A stretch of 64,000 nt of DNA from Anastatus disparis. Taxonomy: Eukaryota; Arthropoda; Insecta; Hymenoptera; Eupelmidae. Shown here piece after piece: positions 60,223-64,000 of this stretch. The stretch lies in NCBI GenBank assembly GCA_017163975.1, contig JAFFSR010000136.1:14009501-14073500 (forward strand). The letters are read 5' to 3'. The notes beneath the pieces are model-generated. The model worked only from the letters and a program-made list of their open reading frames with translations. It did not search any database and was not told the origin of the DNA. The position numbers and the translations under genes are program-made. Every line of letters begins with the position of its first letter. The stretch's first letter is position 1.

Positions 60223-60515
60223 GTTGTATCAGAGAAAGTTTATTTTAATGCTAGTATAGTTCCGTACGGTAGCCCTTAGAAGGGCTGTTACACTCAGTAG
60301 CTTGTGTGTATACAGGTCTGCACTGCACGAAGGTGCAGTTCGAACTGGATGTCGACTCTTCGTTGAGGCTTAGCTCTTATATCTACCCGAGCTCGCTGTT
60401 CCTCTTGCGGGAGCAGCAAAAACTGACGGCACCTGGCGGTTGAGCCTGTTACTATCGTGCCTCGCGGGAGATTTGAATATCCTGTCTGCACGATTATGAA
60501 TAATCGTTGCAGGCC

Positions 60516-61188
60516 CTACAAAATCCTTTTTTAATTAACGGATCAGAACTATGATGAAAATTTTAATTTATGTGAGATTTCAGTCAATTTAATCCTACAT
60601 AGCTTTTCTTTACTTAAAAAATTTCAAGAAGCCTTCATCTTTGGTTAAGAAATATCGAACCGTTTTCGAAAATACCGTAAATTTTTCAATTCATCTTGAA
60701 TTAAAATGGATGCTTAAGTAATTTTCAGAAAAAAGCTTCCAACATACCATTTGACACAATTCAAGGATATCTCGATCTTTCACTCTCATCATATACGTAT
60801 CCGGAAGCATATACAAATCTCAATAAGACTTTGGGATATGTTTTTAAATACCAAATGAGTAAAGCTATAGTGGTACGGTCTAATGCTTCGAATAATTCAA
60901 ACTATTTCATAATTTTTTTTTTTTAGGAAAAACGTCAAAAAGAGCGTCTAATTTGAATACTTTTAATAAATTTATAATACTTGTTTAAAGTTGAATAACA
61001 AAAGAGTATAAAGAATCACTTGGTTTTTAATTATTATTTCTGAATTCTGAAAACAGCAAATTATCATATTGAAGCTTGTTGATTGAAACTAATTCAAATC
61101 AAAATTTGTTTATTCCCATTTAATGTAAATTGTAAAATCCTACAAGAATTTATGTTATTTTCATGAGAGTTGATACGAATCATCAAAA
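60516..61188. other. AT-rich spacer
   Basis: No coding frame, RNA gene or clear repeat that I can support. Confidence 0.35.
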
Positions 61189-62022
61189 TGGGTGGGGCTC
61201 GAACATTAGAATGTTTTTTATTTAATGAATATTTATTTAGAGTGCCACAATTACGAATAGCGTATTCCATAATTTAGAATAAAGTAATAATGAATTTTCA
61301 TGATTTCAAAAAGCAGTAGTGATAATCTCAAATTATTCGATTAAAATATTTAGAGTTCTTTCGAAATCTTGATATAATTTATTCTAAATTTAGACGTACA
61401 TTTATTTTGCTACTTCTTATTTCGATAAAGTGAATATTCTAAAATGCTTTACTCGCATTAGTTATTTTCGTTACTTCAGTCGCTGAAAATACGAAAATTC
61501 TAAAATGAATAAATGAACAGTCTTGATATGCACATAATTTATATGAACTTCTAAATAAATGTTAATTAAATAAAAAACATTCTAATATTCGAGCCCCACC
61601 CTATTTAGAAATCCCGTTTTCAATTCATGGTTGCAATAGAAATTTATTCACTCGAACAAATCGCAATTGATATTTAGAATTGTAATAAGTATACAGAACA
61701 CCATATTATGATGAGACATTTCGAAATTTCTAATAGAATTTTCAAAAGTATATGTTTGAACATTCTTTTGATACTTGAAAAAAGATTTTATTAGAAATTT
61801 CGAAATATTTTATAATTATATGGTGCTCTATATACGTGTTACGATTCTAAATATTAATTGTAATTTATTCGAATAAATAAATTTCAATTGCAACCAGGAA
61901 TTGAAAATGAAATTTCTAAATAATTCAAGTGACTGTTATGAATAGCATCATTCTAAATTTTGGAATTCTACGTTAAGCACAAAAAAATATCGGTCTTTCG
62001 AAAAATCGAACCCCACCCATAT
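61189..62022. repeat. Composite foldback element with GTGGGGCTCGA ends
   Basis: The sequence atgggtggggctcga opens the element at 61189. Its complement occurs at about 61594-61606 and again at the right end (tcgaaccccacccat, ~62008-62022). The left half (61189-61606) has ~53-base inverted ends. The right half (about 61607-61925) is a foldback with ~150-base arms containing gaaatttcgaa- and tttcaatt-type strings. Two related elements side by side, or one composite. Confidence 0.65.
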
Positions 62023-62504
62023 AATTTATATAAACATTTTGATGAATTAATCTATTCGAATTTCTACTTGAATCATCATCTATCAAATCAATTTTTATTA
62101 ATTTTATTTCGTCCATAATTTTCTCATCTGTTTGAAATTCTTTTGTAGTTATTGTTTATTCAAAAAAAATATAATAAAATTAGAAATTTATTTAATATTC
62201 TTTAAAAACACATCAAAGTCAAGCGGCATTATTCACCGACATCGAAATTAATTTCTGAGAACTCGAACGTGCTAAGAGACTTGGGCAATTGGTAGGGAAC
62301 GTGAGCCAACAGAGGAGAAGCGGCGGTATTCACGTATGACAATTTTATTTTTAGTGTATTTAAACAAATTAATAAAAGAATTAATTTTTTTATATTGTTT
62401 TCTAGAAATTAATCGTAAAACAGATATATACGATATTTTTTACCCCTCTCTAGTTTGTATATTACTAAATCAGTCGTACAAATAACTTTACATTTTTTAT
62501 GTGT
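62023..62504. other. AT-rich spacer
   Basis: No supported feature. Confidence 0.3.
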
Positions 62505-62931
62505 CTTGGCGGAAAGGATATTTTTCCGAATGTGTACCTCAAATGGCAGCGCTGCATATTTTACCACAGACACAAGAAAACTTCGAATTATGCATTGAGT
62601 TTCGCATCATGATTATTTTGTTTTTTCTTATAGGTTATTCATGCAAAATTTTAATTATAACAACTCAAATTTTATTGCTTATATAATTTAAATTCACAAT
62701 ATTAGATTCTATATGATTATTGAACTAAGAAATAAAAATTTTATTTAATAAAATTATAATTTGGATCATGAAAAAAGAAAGTAATATTGTTTGTTTACTA
62801 AAATTATGTCATTAAGTAATAAGTAACGATGATGCGAAATTTGCTCTATAATTTGGAATTGTCTTCCAGTGGTAAAATATGCGATGTTGCCATTTGAGGT
62901 TAACATTCGGAAAAATATCCTTTCCGCCAAG
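62505..62931. repeat. Large inverted repeat, ~105-base arms
   Basis: Left arm cttggcggaaaggatatttt... (62505-~62612) pairs with right arm (~62828-62931) ending aaaatatcctttccgccaag. ~215-base spacer. The open frames on each side are mirror images of the same arm, not genes. Confidence 0.75.
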
Positions 62932-62987
62932 TACGTAATTTTTTCGATGCCCGCGTATCGTATAATCGTACTTTCCACCGGACATCA

Positions 62988-63110
62988 AGAAAAATAGTAT
63001 ACGGTGCACGAGACGGAAGTTAAAGGCCCGCCACTGCGTGAATTGCAAAAACCACGCAGTGACAAAACTTCGATTCTCGTTTCTTATACCATAATATACT
63101 ATTATATAGA
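62988..63110. repeat. Foldback hairpin starting ATAGTATAC
   Basis: aatagtatacggtgcacgag... pairs with ...ctcgtttcttataccataatatactat. An inner stem pairs ccactgcgtg with ccacgcagtg. Shares its terminal string aaaaatagtatac and layout with the element at 21.4-21.6 kb. Confidence 0.6.
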
Positions 63111-64000
63111 AATTATAAGTTTATTTTGGCAAAATTAACTTTTACGAATTAGTTAGTAATATAGTATATGCTACTATTTCTTTTAGTGAACCTAATCATC
63201 TTTTTAAACATATTTTTTTCAGTGCGAATAAAGGAAAAAATTTCAACCAAGATTTCATTTATCCTATTATAAGCTTTAAATTTAATAAGATCTATATTTA
63301 TTAAATTATTTAATTATAACTTTTCAAGTAATGATTAAATAGTTTTTATTATTACTTTTTTACTTGATTACTACCATTTAATTTTTATTTTATGTAATTT
63401 AATCTAATAATGGTTTTGAATAAAGTAAATAAATAAGTTAAATTTTTTTAAAACTATAAATTACTTTATTATTTAAATAAAGATTTACATGTACAATACA
63501 ATATAATATGAATTTAGTTTTTTCAATCTTAACATGAGAAATAATATAAATAATGAATATTAATTCAGTATCATTTTTTCTTTGATGTCAATGTTCAACT
63601 CGACGCTATTGATTCCAGGACTACTATCATTACCCAGAATTCAACCAGAAAACTTTGTCTTCAGGACTAAGAATACTTCCATCCATTTCAAAATATCTCC
63701 ATCGATATTATCCCATTAGACAATCTGAAAAATAAATACATTCACACAAAGTAACTATTCTTACAGATTTGTTAAACATAAAAAGAATTTTTTTCAAACT
63801 CTCATAATTTTTTTAAGTTATACGTTAAATTACATTTTTAGGTTATTTACACTGAAAAAAATAGAATCTAGAACCAATGAGAATCCGCTTGGTGGTAGAA
63901 GATTTTCGTTTTGTTTTAAGCCATAGTAGAATTCCGCTTGACTCTAAAGGAAAATCTGCTTCAATGATATCGACTTCCTTCTAATAGATATTCTGCTACC
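63111..64000. other. AT-rich DNA to the window end
   Basis: On the - strand about 63580-63720 reads weakly protein-like after a ttttcag acceptor-like site, but no frame is convincing, so no gene is called. The remainder is AT-rich without recognisable elements. Confidence 0.3.

Larger units (their letters stand above)
55992..60351 (-). mobile_element. Jockey-like non-LTR retrotransposon, full length but inactivated
   Basis: About 4.36 kb on the - strand: 5' UTR (60351-60223), ORF1, ORF2, 3' UTR and an 18-base poly(A) (T run at 55992-56009). It is flanked by the direct repeat TCGACTCTTCG(TT) at 55981-55993 and 60352-60364, a 11-13 bp target-site duplication that defines both ends. ORF1 is intact. 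ORF2 has one nonsense codon and three apparent frameshifts. Much less decayed than the LINE at 24.5 kb. Confidence 0.9.
53702..60511. mobile_element. Candidate solo LTR, split by two nested insertions
   Basis: Starts TGTAACG and ends CGTTGCA. It is flanked by GGCC on both sides (53698-53701 and 60512-60515), a 4-bp duplication typical of LTR-element integration. After removing the foldback element (54559-55674) and the Jockey-like element (55992-60351 plus one target duplication) about 1.3 kb remains. That remainder is GC-richer than the surroundings, with a TATTTAAG box near 55772 and cggcggtacgg-type repeats. No internal gag/pol seen, hence 'solo'. Four matching bases could be chance, so this is moderate at best. 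Confidence 0.45.

Noticed and set aside
62766..63048. Two - strand open frames resembling a frame at 62501-62686
   Set aside because: Similarity arises because both are arms of one inverted repeat; no gene.

Overview
This window is eukaryotic nuclear DNA from an arthropod, almost certainly an insect. The evidence is spliced genes with GT-AG introns, strongly AT-rich introns and intergenic DNA, CLIP-domain serine proteases, a Jockey-type retrotransposon, tRNA-derived SINEs and many short foldback (palindromic) elements. A hymenopteran parasitoid is my best guess from the overall look of the genes and repeats. That guess is inference, and nothing here proves the order.

Left part (1-17.4 kb): the 3' half of the gene for proteasome subunit alpha type-4, then four serine-protease genes in tandem on the + strand. 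Genes 2 and 4 are close paralogs with a complete CLIP domain, catalytic triad and trypsin-type S1 aspartate. Gene 1 keeps the protease but has no CLIP domain. Gene 3 keeps CLIP and the triad but has a long Thr/Pro-rich linker, no recognisable activation site and a rebuilt S1 pocket, so it may be a non-catalytic homolog. All four share a phase-1 intron after a signal-peptide exon, which points to tandem duplication. They probably act outside the cell in haemolymph or venom proteolytic cascades.

Middle (17.4-27.7 kb): gene-poor AT-rich DNA with several hairpins, an old dispersed repeat present in duplicate, and a 5'-truncated, decayed non-LTR retrotransposon (reverse transcriptase plus RNase H).

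27.7-43.0 kb: about 58 tandem copies of a ~260-bp unit, each encoding three C2H2 zinc fingers, almost every copy broken by stops or frameshifts. Many stops recur at the same codon in successive units, so the array seems to have kept amplifying after it died: a zinc-finger gene turned into satellite DNA with higher-order repeats. A separated two-finger piece at 47.3 kb marks its former far end.

43-53.3 kb: an accretion zone. It holds two nearly identical 629-bp multi-hairpin foldback elements, a decayed virus-like or transposon gene block (capsid-like and companion reading frames, one of them split by a 291-bp CACTA-like MITE with perfect 12-bp terminal repeats and a TA duplication), SINEs of two families (one as a tandem dimer), a broken ABCA-transporter fragment, and MITEs.

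53.7-60.5 kb: a nested transposon stack. A candidate solo LTR (TG...CA, GGCC target duplication) contains a third, diverged foldback element and a full-length but inactivated Jockey-like element on the - strand with a poly(A) tail and a long target-site duplication. 60.5-64 kb: AT-rich DNA with large foldback repeats and no supported gene.
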